Shown: positions 7,360-16,509 of the stretch, one piece after another
How the letters are laid out: every line of letters starts with the position of its first letter
Position numbering within the stretch: position 1 is the stretch's first letter
From: Agrobacterium fabrum
GTDB taxonomy: Bacteria; Pseudomonadota; Alphaproteobacteria; Rhizobiales; Rhizobiaceae
Reading direction: 5' to 3'
Assembly (NCBI GenBank): GCA_003241215.1
Contig: QFOL01000018.1
Location: forward strand, 1-30,257
DNA length: 30,257 nt
Position numbers and translations under genes: made by a program
The notes under the pieces: model-generated
Told to the model about the DNA's origin: nothing
The model's database searches: none
The model's input: the letters and a program-made list of their open reading frames with translations, nothing else

Positions 7360-8346
7360 GTGAGATTTTCTGCCTATACTTCATTGCTGTTCTCCATTGC
7401 GGTTCTTTCGGGCTGCAATACTCCCGCGGGCGTTCGGTCGTTCGGGGGCGCTCAGATGGTGTCGCCTTCCGAGGCGCTGGTTTTTCCGCCGCCCGGCGGC
7501 CCCGAAATCGTCACCGTCGTCAATCGCACCTATTCCAACGCAGTGGCGCAGCAGGTCATTTTGCGCTCCGAGGCCGCTACGCCCGGGCAGAATTATATCA
7601 AGGCGGAGTTTTTCGGTCCGCAGCAGGCGGGCGATACCGGTCGTGACGCTCTGGCCTTCACCGGTTTCAGGGCATCCTCGGTGGCCCGGGAAATCCGCAC
7701 CGAGTTTCCCGGTGAAAGCATCGCCATGTCGCCGAATTACCTGCAGAACGGTTATGGCGCCTTTTCTTATGCGGCCGGTAACGGCCGCGGTAACGACACC
7801 TGCCTTTATGGCTGGCAGGACATACGCTCGCCGGAAAGCATGCGGCAGGATTTCCGCAATCTCGGGCGCATAAAGGTGCGGCTGCGCCTCTGTCAGTCGG
7901 GCGCAAGCGTCGAGCGGCTGCTGGCGGTCATGTATAATTACACGATCACCGGCACCTATGCCTCGCCCAGCTGGAATCCTTACGGCACGCCGCAGGCGGT
8001 GGATAAAAATCTCGGACGGCCGGGCCATCCGGTCTATCCCATCAATGCGGATGCGGTGCCGATGCGGCCCGGCGGTGAGGTGACCGCGAGCGTGCCGCCG
8101 AGATCCGCCCGTCGCGTTGTGGCCGCAATGCCCCCACAGCCGGAACCACAGCCGCTGCCACCCGTTGCTGCAGTCAGTATTCCGTCGCCCGCGTCGGTTG
8201 GAGCGCCTGCAAGCTCCGCCGTGGCGGGCAGGCGCGCAGATGGCGTGCCGGCGGAAAACGGCCGGCAATCAACACAGGTGCCGCAGGTCGTCATTCCGTC
8301 GCCCGCATGCCTGTCCGGTTCGGGAGCGGTGCAAGGATGCAGGTGA
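7360..8346 (+). CDS. bcsN: Cellulose biosynthesis protein BcsN, lipoprotein
   Basis: BcsN is an accessory protein found in alphaproteobacterial cellulose operons; its exact role is unknown. From a GTG start at 7360 the protein has 328 residues and begins with a textbook lipoprotein signal: short basic n-region, LLFSIAVL core and lipobox LSGC with C19 as the lipidated cysteine. I chose the GTG over an ATG at 7288 because it gives this signal a normal length and AAGGGG (7345-7350) lies nine bases upstream. The folded part runs to about residue 240; the last ~90 residues are rich in Pro, Ala and Ser with two IPSPA segments. It is the first gene of the cellulose operon, 94 bases before bcsA. It probably sits at the outer membrane or periplasm and may help export cellulose. 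Confidence 0.82.
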   Translation: MRFSAYTSLLFSIAVLSGCNTPAGVRSFGGAQMVSPSEALVFPPPGGPEIVTVVNRTYSNAVAQQVILRSEAATPGQNYIKAEFFGPQQAGDTGRDALAFTGFRASSVAREIRTEFPGESIAMSPNYLQNGYGAFSYAAGNGRGNDTCLYGWQDIRSPESMRQDFRNLGRIKVRLRLCQSGASVERLLAVMYNYTITGTYASPSWNPYGTPQAVDKNLGRPGHPVYPINADAVPMRPGGEVTASVPPRSARRVVAAMPPQPEPQPLPPVAAVSIPSPASVGAPASSAVAGRRADGVPAENGRQSTQVPQVVIPSPACLSGSGAVQGCR

Positions 8347-8440
8347 TTGCAGGAACCAGCGGGGCAGCATGCGGTAAGGCGCAGATCGCAAAAAATCCGG
8401 GCCGAAATTCCGGGTGGGGAAGACAACGGAAAGTTTCTGG

Positions 8441-10630
8441 ATGAGCAAGGCCATCACAATCATTGTCTGGTTGCTTGTGTCGCTCTGCGTTCTGGCCATC
8501 GTCACGATGCCGATCAGCCTGCAGACGCATCTGGTCGCCACGGCGATTTCGCTTATCCTCCTTGCGACGATCAAAGGCTTCAACGGGCAGGGCGCCTGGC
8601 GGCTGGTGGCGCTCGGTTTCGGCACGGCCATCGTGCTGCGTTACGTCTACTGGCGCACCACCAGCACCCTGCCGCCGGTCAATCGGCTCGAAAACTTCAT
8701 TCCCGGCTTTCTGCTTTACCTGGCGGAGATGTACAGCGTCGTGATGCTGGCGCTCAGCCTCGTCATCGTGTCGATGCCGCTGCCGTCGCGCAAGACGAGG
8801 CCCGGGTCGGCCGATTACCGGCCGACGGTCGATGTCTTCGTGCCGAGCTATAACGAGGACGCGGAGCTTCTCGCCAATACGCTGGCAGCGGCCAAGAACA
8901 TGGATTATCCGGCCGACCGGTTCACCGTCTGGCTGCTGGACGACGGCGGTTCGGTGCAGAAGCGTAACGCCAGCAATATCGTCGAGGCGCAGGCGGCGCA
9001 GCGCCGCCACGAGGAGCTGAAGAAGCTCTGCGAGGACCTCGACGTGCGTTATCTGACGCGCGAGCGCAACGTCCACGCCAAGGCCGGAAACCTCAATAAC
9101 GGGCTTGCCCATTCGACCGGTGAGCTCGTGACCGTGTTCGACGCCGACCATGCGCCGGCCCGCGACTTTCTTCTGGAAACGGTTGGCTATTTCGAAGAGG
9201 ATCCGCGGCTCTTTCTTGTGCAGACACCGCATTTCTTCGTCAATCCCGATCCCATCGAGCGCAACCTGCGCACCTTTGAGACGATGCCGAGCGAAAACGA
9301 GATGTTTTACGGCATCATCCAGCGCGGTCTCGACAAGTGGAACGGCGCTTTCTTCTGCGGTTCGGCCGCCGTGCTGCGGCGTGAGGCGCTCCAGGATACC
9401 GAAGGTTTCAGCGGCGTCAGCATCACCGAGGATTGCGAAACGGCGCTGGCGCTGCATTCGCGCGGCTGGAACAGCATCTATGTCGACAAGCCGCTGATCG
9501 CCGGGCTGCAACCCGCCACCTTCACAAGCTTCATCGGCCAGCGCAGCCGCTGGGCGCAGGGGATGATGCAGATCCTGATCTTCCGCCAGCCGCTGTTCCG
9601 GCGTGGCCTCTCGTTTACGCAGCGTCTCTGCTACATGTCGTCGACGCTGTTCTGGCTGTTCCCGTTCCCGCGCACCATCTTCCTGTTCGCGCCGCTGTTT
9701 TACCTGTTCTTCGACCTGCAGATCTTCGTGGCCTCGGGCGGCGAGTTTTTGGCCTATACGGCGGCCTATATGCTCGTGAACCTGATGATGCAGAACTATC
9801 TCTATGGCAGCTTTCGCTGGCCGTGGATTTCGGAACTTTACGAATATGTGCAGACGGTTCACCTGCTGCCCGCCGTCGTTTCGGTGATCTTCAACCCCGG
9901 CAAACCCACCTTCAAGGTGACTGCGAAAGATGAATCCATCGCCGAGGCGCGGCTTTCGGAAATCAGCCGGCCGTTCTTCGTCATTTTCGCGCTGCTGCTG
10001 GTGGCGATGGCCTTTGCCGCGTGGCGCATCTACAGCGAACCCTACAAGGCGGATGTCACGCTCGTGGTCGGCGGCTGGAACCTGCTCAACCTCATCTTCG
10101 CGGGCTGTGCGCTCGGTGTCGTTTCCGAGCGCGGCGACAAGTCTGCGTCACGGCGCATCACCGTCAAGCGGCGTTGCGAGGTCAAGCTTGAGGGCAGCGA
10201 TGACTGGGTGCCGGCGTCCATCGACAACGTGTCGGTGCACGGGCTGCTGATCAATCTCTTCGACAGCGCGACAAACATCGAAAAAGGCGGCACGGCCATC
10301 GTGAAGGTCAAGCCGCATAGCGAGGGCGTGCCGGAAACCATGCCCGTCAACGTCGTGCGGACGGTGAAGGGCGAGGGTTTCGTCTCGATCGGCTGCACCT
10401 TCGCGCCGCAACGCGCCGTCGATCATCGCCTGATCGCGGATCTGATCTTCGCCAATTCGGAACAGTGGAGCGAATTCCAGCGGGTGCGCCGCAGGAACCC
10501 CGGCCTTATCCGAGGCACGGCCATATTCCTGGCCATATCGCTTTTCCAGACACAGCGCGGCCTTTATTATCTGGTCCGGGCGCTTCGGCCCGCTCCCAAA
10601 GACGCCAAAACTGTCGGAGCCGTAAAATGA
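8441..10630 (+). CDS. bcsA: Cellulose synthase catalytic subunit (UDP-forming), BcsA/CelA
   Basis: Inner-membrane GT2 polymerising UDP-glucose into beta-1,4-glucan and translocating the chain, activated by c-di-GMP. The 729-residue protein has N-terminal helices (about 4-24, 32-45, 55-70, 87-111), then catalytic motifs DDG (167-169), DAD (234-236), TED (329-331) and QRSRW (367-371), further helices, the gating loop FKVTAK (491-496) and a C-terminal PilZ domain (about 567-670) with NVSVHG (596-601). The PilZ arginine motif is unusual: RRITVKRR (571-578) has no strict RxxxR spacing. The start at 8441 has GGAAAG seven bases upstream; a GTG at 8414 lacks a ribosome binding site. Its stop overlaps the bcsB start (ATGA). 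It equals celA of A. tumefaciens. Confidence 0.97.
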   Translation: MSKAITIIVWLLVSLCVLAIVTMPISLQTHLVATAISLILLATIKGFNGQGAWRLVALGFGTAIVLRYVYWRTTSTLPPVNRLENFIPGFLLYLAEMYSVVMLALSLVIVSMPLPSRKTRPGSADYRPTVDVFVPSYNEDAELLANTLAAAKNMDYPADRFTVWLLDDGGSVQKRNASNIVEAQAAQRRHEELKKLCEDLDVRYLTRERNVHAKAGNLNNGLAHSTGELVTVFDADHAPARDFLLETVGYFEEDPRLFLVQTPHFFVNPDPIERNLRTFETMPSENEMFYGIIQRGLDKWNGAFFCGSAAVLRREALQDTEGFSGVSITEDCETALALHSRGWNSIYVDKPLIAGLQPATFTSFIGQRSRWAQGMMQILIFRQPLFRRGLSFTQRLCYMSSTLFWLFPFPRTIFLFAPLFYLFFDLQIFVASGGEFLAYTAAYMLVNLMMQNYLYGSFRWPWISELYEYVQTVHLLPAVVSVIFNPGKPTFKVTAKDESIAEARLSEISRPFFVIFALLLVAMAFAAWRIYSEPYKADVTLVVGGWNLLNLIFAGCALGVVSERGDKSASRRITVKRRCEVKLEGSDDWVPASIDNVSVHGLLINLFDSATNIEKGGTAIVKVKPHSEGVPETMPVNVVRTVKGEGFVSIGCTFAPQRAVDHRLIADLIFANSEQWSEFQRVRRRNPGLIRGTAIFLAISLFQTQRGLYYLVRALRPAPKDAKTVGAVK

Positions 10631-13116
10631 GCGGCCGCAAACCCATCCGGGGTCCCCTGGCAGCGTTGATACTGGGAGGCGTTGTGACCGGCGCGATGGC
10701 CCAGTCCTCCCCCTTCGACATGTCGCCGGAAAGGCCCGCCCAGACCGCGCCGGCGCCCCTGCCGCTGCCCACCACTCCACCTGCCGCGCCGCGCCAGCAA
10801 TCGCCTGCCCAGATGCAGGAGCAGCCGCCGCCTCAACCGTCGGTACCGCCGCCTTTTGCGGTTCAGCCCCCGCCTCAGCGCCCTGCGGTCCCGTTACCGC
10901 CGGCTTCAGTTCCTCCGCGCCAGGAGGGTGCAAGGCCTGTTCCAGCGCAGGTCTCGCGGCTCAACGCCGATAGCCGCCGCCGATATATACTGCCTTATGA
11001 AAAGCTCAGCCTTTCCGGCGAAATGGATCGGCGGCAATGGAGCATCTATCTGACGCCGGAACAGGTGAATGCCGCCGTTTCGCTCAATATCGGCTACCAG
11101 AACGCCGTGGTGGTTGCGCCGGAAAGCTCGAATTTTCAGGTCAGCCTGAATAATGTCGCGCTGGACGCGGCGCGTATCGAAGCGCCTGACAGTGAGGGCA
11201 ATGTCTCTCTCAAGATTCCACCTGGTATCCTGCAGGTCGGTTCAAATGTCGTGCGACTGGGCGTGCAGCAGCGCCACAGAACCGATTGCACGATCCAGTC
11301 CACCTATGATCTGTGGACCGATATTGACCCTGCCAATACCTATATCGGCTTTAATGCCGATGTCGCCGGAAGCTTCGCCAATATCGACGATATTCAGGCG
11401 ACGGGGCCGGACGGCAAGGCGATGACGTCGATCGAGATCGTCGCGCCGGCGCTCGGCAATCCGGCATTTGCGGATTCCCTGCTGCGCCTTTCACAGGCGC
11501 TGGCGCTCAGAACCCAGATGCCGAACCAGACGATCCGTTTCGTGGCCGCTCCTTCAAGTGAGCGCAAGGCAGGCACGCTGACTGTCCTCGTCGGCACCGC
11601 CCGCGAGATTGCCGGCATGGCCGGAACGCTGCCGCCCGAGGCATCGGCCGGCGCCTTTGCCGGCTTTGGCGTCGCCGCGCCGGGTGGTCTTTCGCCACTT
11701 TTTGTCAGCGGCCCCACCCCGCAGGCGGTACAGGCGGCAATAGAGACGCTGTTTTCTTCGATATCGCGAACACCCGGCGCCCTGCGAACGAATTTTTCGA
11801 CCCGCAGCTGGCAATCGCCGGACGTGCCGCTTGTCATGTCGGACCGCCGTATCGCGCTTTCTGAACTCGGCCTCGAAAGCACCGAATTTAGCGGCCGCCG
11901 TTTCCGCAATGAATTTTATGTCGGCATGCCCGCCGATTTTTATGCATCGGCTTATGGCGAGGCGTCGCTGCTGCTCGATGCCGCCTATTCATCGCAGGTC
12001 TTGCCGGGCAGCCATGTCGACATCTACGTCAATGACCAGATCGCCTCGACCGTGCCGATTTCCAACAATGGCGGCGGCATTTTCCGGCATCTGCCCATTA
12101 ACGTCACGATGCGTCACTTCAAACCGGGGCCGAACAGGGTGACCATCGAGGCGGTGCTGATGACGGCGCAGGATCAGGCCTGTGCGCCTGGCGCGCCGGC
12201 CAGCACGACCCCGCGTTTTGCCCTGTTCGATACGTCCGAATTTCATATTCCGGACTATGCGCAGATCGGCCGCAAGCCGGATCTCGCCGCGCTGGCGGGG
12301 GCAGGGCAGCCCTATCGCGCCGGCGGCACCCCCGTTGCACTATCGCTCGACCGTTTTGATACCGACACCATGTCTGCGGCAGCGACGCTGGTCAGCCGAC
12401 TGGCGAGCGTGGCGGGGCATCCCATCGATATCGAGACTGTCGCTTCGCCATTGGTGATCGGCGACCGAGATGCCCTGTTCGTGGGAACGATCTCGCAATT
12501 CCCGCAGGCATTGATCAGCCAGTTCAATCTCGTTGCTTCCAGCCAGATATCCTGGAAAATGGGAGCCGCCGTCCAGCCTGCCGCGCAGAGCAGCGAAACC
12601 CTCTTCAACGACTGGCGGGAACGCGTCGATGGCGGCGTGTGGGAGGGGCAGGTATCCTCTTTCGAAGAGTGGATGAAGCGGAATTTCGATCTGAGTTCGG
12701 ATACGCTGCGTTTCCTGCCGGCGGCCGAACAGCCCTATGCGCCACCCGGCAATGTCTCGTTCATGCTGGCGCAGGGGCTCAGCCCCTCCGGCGAAGGGGT
12801 GTGGACTCTTGCGACGGCGCCGACGTCAGCGGAACTTTTTGACGGCATGGCGGCGATGACCCGGGAAAATCGCTGGCGCGGTGTCACGGGACGTGTCGCC
12901 GCCTACGATGCCGCTGCTGAAAAGCTCGAAACGTTGGAAGTGGAGCGGCCGTATTTTTACGTCACGCGGGCTTTCTCCTTCTCCAACTGGAGGCTGGTCG
13001 CCGCCAACTGGCTGTCTTCCAACGTTCTTTCCTATTCGCTGGCGTTCATCGGTTTCGTGTCTCTCTTGGGCCTCGTCACTTTTGCGATGCTGCGCATGAT
13101 GGGGCGGCATCGATGA
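10627..13116 (+). CDS. bcsB: Cellulose synthase periplasmic subunit BcsB/CelB
   Basis: Periplasmic, membrane-anchored partner of BcsA that guides the nascent glucan and is required for catalysis. The 829-residue protein has a signal peptide (cleavage after AMA, residue 25), a long Pro/Gln-rich segment (about 28-115) that is longer than I would expect for many BcsB proteins, then the carbohydrate-binding and flavodoxin-like repeats (landmarks: QQRHRTDCTIQSTYDLWTD, VDIYVNDQIAS, FDTSEFHIPDY), and a single C-terminal helix (about 790-822) ending in RMMGRHR. The start at 10627 overlaps the bcsA stop as ATGA and has GGAG eight bases upstream; an upstream in-frame ATG at 10465 lies within bcsA. The bcsZ start in turn overlaps its own stop, pointing to tight translational coupling and fixed stoichiometry. 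Confidence 0.95.
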   Translation: MSGRKPIRGPLAALILGGVVTGAMAQSSPFDMSPERPAQTAPAPLPLPTTPPAAPRQQSPAQMQEQPPPQPSVPPPFAVQPPPQRPAVPLPPASVPPRQEGARPVPAQVSRLNADSRRRYILPYEKLSLSGEMDRRQWSIYLTPEQVNAAVSLNIGYQNAVVVAPESSNFQVSLNNVALDAARIEAPDSEGNVSLKIPPGILQVGSNVVRLGVQQRHRTDCTIQSTYDLWTDIDPANTYIGFNADVAGSFANIDDIQATGPDGKAMTSIEIVAPALGNPAFADSLLRLSQALALRTQMPNQTIRFVAAPSSERKAGTLTVLVGTAREIAGMAGTLPPEASAGAFAGFGVAAPGGLSPLFVSGPTPQAVQAAIETLFSSISRTPGALRTNFSTRSWQSPDVPLVMSDRRIALSELGLESTEFSGRRFRNEFYVGMPADFYASAYGEASLLLDAAYSSQVLPGSHVDIYVNDQIASTVPISNNGGGIFRHLPINVTMRHFKPGPNRVTIEAVLMTAQDQACAPGAPASTTPRFALFDTSEFHIPDYAQIGRKPDLAALAGAGQPYRAGGTPVALSLDRFDTDTMSAAATLVSRLASVAGHPIDIETVASPLVIGDRDALFVGTISQFPQALISQFNLVASSQISWKMGAAVQPAAQSSETLFNDWRERVDGGVWEGQVSSFEEWMKRNFDLSSDTLRFLPAAEQPYAPPGNVSFMLAQGLSPSGEGVWTLATAPTSAELFDGMAAMTRENRWRGVTGRVAAYDAAAEKLETLEVERPYFYVTRAFSFSNWRLVAANWLSSNVLSYSLAFIGFVSLLGLVTFAMLRMMGRHR

Positions 13117-14168
13117 GGAACGGGATATCGAAACTGGTCGGTATTTTCTGCCTGTCCGTGATGGCGGTGATTGCAACTATTTCCGTCAGCCGCGCCGCTT
13201 CGGTCACGCCGGAGGCGTGGTCGGCCTATAAAGGCGCGTTTCTGGATTCCGGCGGTCGTATCATCGATACCGGCAACGGCAATATCAGCCACAGCGAAGG
13301 GCAGGGCTACGGCATGTGGCTTGCCGTGCTTGCCGACAACCTGTCCGATTTCGAGCTGATCTGGAGTTTCACACGCACCGAGCTTTTGGTGCGCGACGAC
13401 GGGCTTTCCGCCTGGAAATGGGATCCGCGCACCAAGCCGCATGTAACTGACATCAACAACGCGACGGACGGCGATATCCTGATCGCCTATGCGCTGGCGC
13501 TGGCGGCCGGGCAATGGAACCGGCAGGATTATGCCGAGGCATCCGCCGCCATCGCATCCGCCATCCTCAAGAAGACCGTCGTGCAGCGCGGCGGGCGGAC
13601 GCTGCTTTTACCGGCCGCCAGCGGTTTCGATGAGGACGACCGCGAAGACGGACCCGTCGTCAATCCGTCCTATCTGATTTTTGAAGCCTTTCCGGTTCTC
13701 GATCTGGTCGCGCCATCGCCGCTCTGGAAAGCGATTGCCGATGATGGCGCGGCGCAAATCGGCGCATTTTCTTTCAGTGACAGAAAACTGCCCGCCGACT
13801 GGGTGTCGGTGAAGACAAAGCCGCAGCCGGCCGCGGGTTTTCCGCCCGAGTTCGGTTATAATGCGGTGCGCGTACCGCTTTATCTCGCAAGAGCGAATAT
13901 CGGGTCAACGCAACTGCTCGCCCGACTGAAAGACGGCATGACGCTGGAAAGCGGCGCCGCCGGAACCTTCGATCTGAAAACCGGCACGGTCAAGGATGTT
14001 CTGTCCGACCCGGGGTATCGCATCATTCCGGCTCTCGCCGCCTGCATCGGCGGCGGTCCGGCCGTTTCCGCCGAACTTAAAAACTTCCAGCCAACACTTT
14101 ATTATCCTTCCACATTGCATCTTCTGGCATTGTCGTTTCTGGCAAGGAATAACGGGGAATGCCGATGA
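13113..14168 (+). CDS. bcsZ: Periplasmic endo-beta-1,4-glucanase (GH8), BcsZ/CelC
   Basis: GH8 cellulase that trims glucan during cellulose synthesis. The 351-residue protein has a signal peptide ending at SRA (about residue 28), followed by the GH8 catalytic region: SEGQGYGM (61-68) with general-acid E62, WKWDP (101-105), and NNATDGD (115-121), which supplies conserved aspartates. Its length matches E. coli BcsZ and A. tumefaciens CelC. It lies inside the synthase operon with ATGA overlaps on both sides, so it is made in step with BcsB and the following TPR protein. In A. tumefaciens celC is required for normal cellulose production, as I recall. Function is secure from family and context. 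Confidence 0.95.
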   Translation: MRNGISKLVGIFCLSVMAVIATISVSRAASVTPEAWSAYKGAFLDSGGRIIDTGNGNISHSEGQGYGMWLAVLADNLSDFELIWSFTRTELLVRDDGLSAWKWDPRTKPHVTDINNATDGDILIAYALALAAGQWNRQDYAEASAAIASAILKKTVVQRGGRTLLLPAASGFDEDDREDGPVVNPSYLIFEAFPVLDLVAPSPLWKAIADDGAAQIGAFSFSDRKLPADWVSVKTKPQPAAGFPPEFGYNAVRVPLYLARANIGSTQLLARLKDGMTLESGAAGTFDLKTGTVKDVLSDPGYRIIPALAACIGGGPAVSAELKNFQPTLYYPSTLHLLALSFLARNNGECR

Positions 14169-16492
14169 ACAAGCCGCTGTCGACCTCGGCTCTCATATTG
14201 CTTCTGATTGCGCTCGCCGCCTTCCACTGGCGCGACAGCATTCTCGGGCGGGTGTCGGACGTGCATACATCGGCGGTCGGCGACAATCGGGCGGTACAGC
14301 GTGTTTTGCCGACGGCGGCCAATCCGGCGCAGATCAACGCTTTCGTCAAGAACCGTGAAATGGCGCAGGTAACGCAGCCCGCGACACCGCCGGTCACCGT
14401 GCCGGCGACCGAGCCCTTGCCGATGACGCAGGCTGGCGGGCAGGCGCCGCAAACACAGACGGCGCAGGCGCCGGCTCCTCGCACGCCCCAACCCGCATCG
14501 GCCGATATGCCCGAAGTCGATCTCAGCGCGCTGCGCTATTTTGCAGCCAGGGGCGATACGCAGCGCCTTCAGGCCGAAATCGCGCGCCTGCGCACGCTTT
14601 ATCCCAACTGGACGCCGCCTGCCGATCCTCTCGCCATTCCCGAAAACGGCGATCCGCGGCTCGATGCCATGTGGCGGCTTTATACCGATGGCCGTTATGC
14701 CGAGGTAAGGAAGGCGATCGCCGACCGCCAGCAGGCGGAACCTGGCTGGCAGCCGCCTGACAATCTTATCGGAATGCTTTCGCTTGCCGAAGCGCGCCAG
14801 CGGCTCGTCAATGCTTCCGATCTCAAGCAATATGCCACGGTGGTGGATACGGCCGCCAACAATCCCGGCCTGCTGACCTGCGGAGAGGTCGATGTCCTGT
14901 GGCGGGTTGCAGATGCCTTCGCCAATACCGACCGCATGGGACGGGCGCGCGACGCCTATCTCTACATCCTCAACAATTGCACGGTCGCCAGCGACAGGCT
15001 CGCCACCGTGCAGAAGGCATCCGCGCTTTTGCCGGCGGAAATGATGGACGAGCTGCTGGCCAGGGAAAAACCCGGCGCGGACGGTCAGCTGGAATTCGAA
15101 CCGGTCAAGAACGATCTCGCCCGCCAGTTCGTGGCCAAGGCAGGGGAGAAGGAGGGCGTTGCCGTTCCCTCCGTCTATGTGATGCGGCTTCAGCGGCTTG
15201 CCGAGACTGACAAGCTTGCAAGCGACGCCCTGCTGCTCGGCTGGTACAATATCCGGCAGAAGAACATGGCGGAGGCGGAGAAGTGGTTCCGCAAGGCGCG
15301 GGAAGAGGAAGACAGCGCATCGGCCTCGCAGGGGCTGGCGCTGGCGCTGATCGACCGTAACGAGCCGCGTGAGGCCGAGGACGTCATGTATAAATGGCGC
15401 AAGGCATCCGACGATGCGCTTGCGACCTATCTCGCCGCAACGGCCAATCTTCTGGCGCTGGAACCGCCGGTCGTTCTGCCGCCGGATGTGCTGCAACGCA
15501 TCGCCGCCGAAACTGTGGCGCGCAAGGATGCGGCGACGGCGCAGCAATTCGGCTGGTACTCACTTGCCTTCCGGCAGACGCCGCTTGCCCTGCAATGGTT
15601 CAGCACGGCGCTTGGCTGGAAACCCGATGATGAGCCATCGGCCTACGGCATGGCCGTCAGCTATCACGATCTTCGCAATCTCGCCGGCCTGCGTGGCATC
15701 CAGCAGCAATGGGGAGGCCGTTCGCAGCGCATCGCCGATGTCGGGACGGCGCGCATGGTGGACCAGTCCGGGCAGGCGGTTGCTCCCATAACCGCGCCGC
15801 CCGTTGTCGCACAGGTAACGGCGCCGCCCGTGCAGACCAGTGCACCGCAGGGCGAGACGGCGGTGGTCTATAACCCGCCTGTCGTTCAGCAGATTGAACC
15901 TTCGCGCAAGCAGGCGCGCCGCCCGACGCAGGCGCAAAGGGAAACGAGCGCCGCATCGCGCCCGCGTTCCTGCGCGGCCTATCCCGATCCGCAACGTCTG
16001 CCGCCCCAGCAGGCGCTCGATCTCGGCTGGTGCCTGATGGAGACCAACCGGCCGGCGGAGGCTCTCAAAGCTTTCGAATCCGCGATTGAAAGCGGCCAGT
16101 CCAATGTCAAAAGCGATGCGGCCTATGGCCAGAGCCTTGCTTATCTGCGCATGGGTTTGACGGACCATGCCGCCGTTTCGGCGACGAAATCGAGCATGGA
16201 TCGCCCACGCGCAACGGAATTGCAGGTCTCGATCCTTGCTGACCGTGCCGTTTCCGCGTTCGGGTCGAAGCGGTATGCCGAAACGCTTCTCCTGCTCGAC
16301 CAGCGGGCGCGGCTGGCGGATGAGCGTACGGACCTGATGGTTCTGCGCCGTTATTCCTATCTCGCCATGGGCCGTTATGGCGAGGCCGCCCAAATTTTCG
16401 AAAGCCTGACGGCTATCGGAAACAGGGATGGCATCCGGGGACTGGCGGCGGTGCGCGCCGCCCGGCCGAGCAACGGTCCCCAAGGCGGCTGA
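14165..16492 (+). CDS. celG: TPR-rich cellulose operon protein (CelG/BcsK-like)
   Basis: Protein of 775 residues with one N-terminal signal or anchor helix (about 6-22), a Pro/Gln-rich linker (about 65-115), a long array of degenerate TPR-like helices (about 120-525), a second Pro/Gln/Arg-rich linker (about 535-600) and a further TPR block to the C-terminus. It occupies the BcsC position, but no C-terminal beta-barrel region is present, matching the BcsK type. It is fourth after bcsA, bcsB and bcsZ, which as I recall is celG in the A. tumefaciens celABCG operon, where mutants overproduce cellulose. I chose the ATG at 14165, which overlaps the bcsZ stop as ATGA with GGGGA six bases upstream; an ATG at 14159 directly abuts that motif. 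Likely a periplasmic scaffold. The symbol is less certain than the domain content. Confidence 0.75.
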   Translation: MNKPLSTSALILLLIALAAFHWRDSILGRVSDVHTSAVGDNRAVQRVLPTAANPAQINAFVKNREMAQVTQPATPPVTVPATEPLPMTQAGGQAPQTQTAQAPAPRTPQPASADMPEVDLSALRYFAARGDTQRLQAEIARLRTLYPNWTPPADPLAIPENGDPRLDAMWRLYTDGRYAEVRKAIADRQQAEPGWQPPDNLIGMLSLAEARQRLVNASDLKQYATVVDTAANNPGLLTCGEVDVLWRVADAFANTDRMGRARDAYLYILNNCTVASDRLATVQKASALLPAEMMDELLAREKPGADGQLEFEPVKNDLARQFVAKAGEKEGVAVPSVYVMRLQRLAETDKLASDALLLGWYNIRQKNMAEAEKWFRKAREEEDSASASQGLALALIDRNEPREAEDVMYKWRKASDDALATYLAATANLLALEPPVVLPPDVLQRIAAETVARKDAATAQQFGWYSLAFRQTPLALQWFSTALGWKPDDEPSAYGMAVSYHDLRNLAGLRGIQQQWGGRSQRIADVGTARMVDQSGQAVAPITAPPVVAQVTAPPVQTSAPQGETAVVYNPPVVQQIEPSRKQARRPTQAQRETSAASRPRSCAAYPDPQRLPPQQALDLGWCLMETNRPAEALKAFESAIESGQSNVKSDAAYGQSLAYLRMGLTDHAAVSATKSSMDRPRATELQVSILADRAVSAFGSKRYAETLLLLDQRARLADERTDLMVLRRYSYLAMGRYGEAAQIFESLTAIGNRDGIRGLAAVRAARPSNGPQGG

Positions 16493-16509
16493 CGGGCGGT
16501 TGATTACGG

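Noticed and set aside
8414..8440. GTG at 8414 as the bcsA start
   Set aside because: No ribosome binding site precedes it, whereas the ATG at 8441 has one and gives a normal BcsA N-terminus.
8291..9862. Long minus-strand open frame (523 codons) across bcsA
   Set aside because: Antisense shadow of the bcsA catalytic region in GC-rich DNA; Arg/Gln/His-rich and without family motifs.
14102..15547. Minus-strand open frame (481 codons) across celG
   Set aside because: Shadow of the TPR gene; Arg/Gly-rich composition and no start signal.
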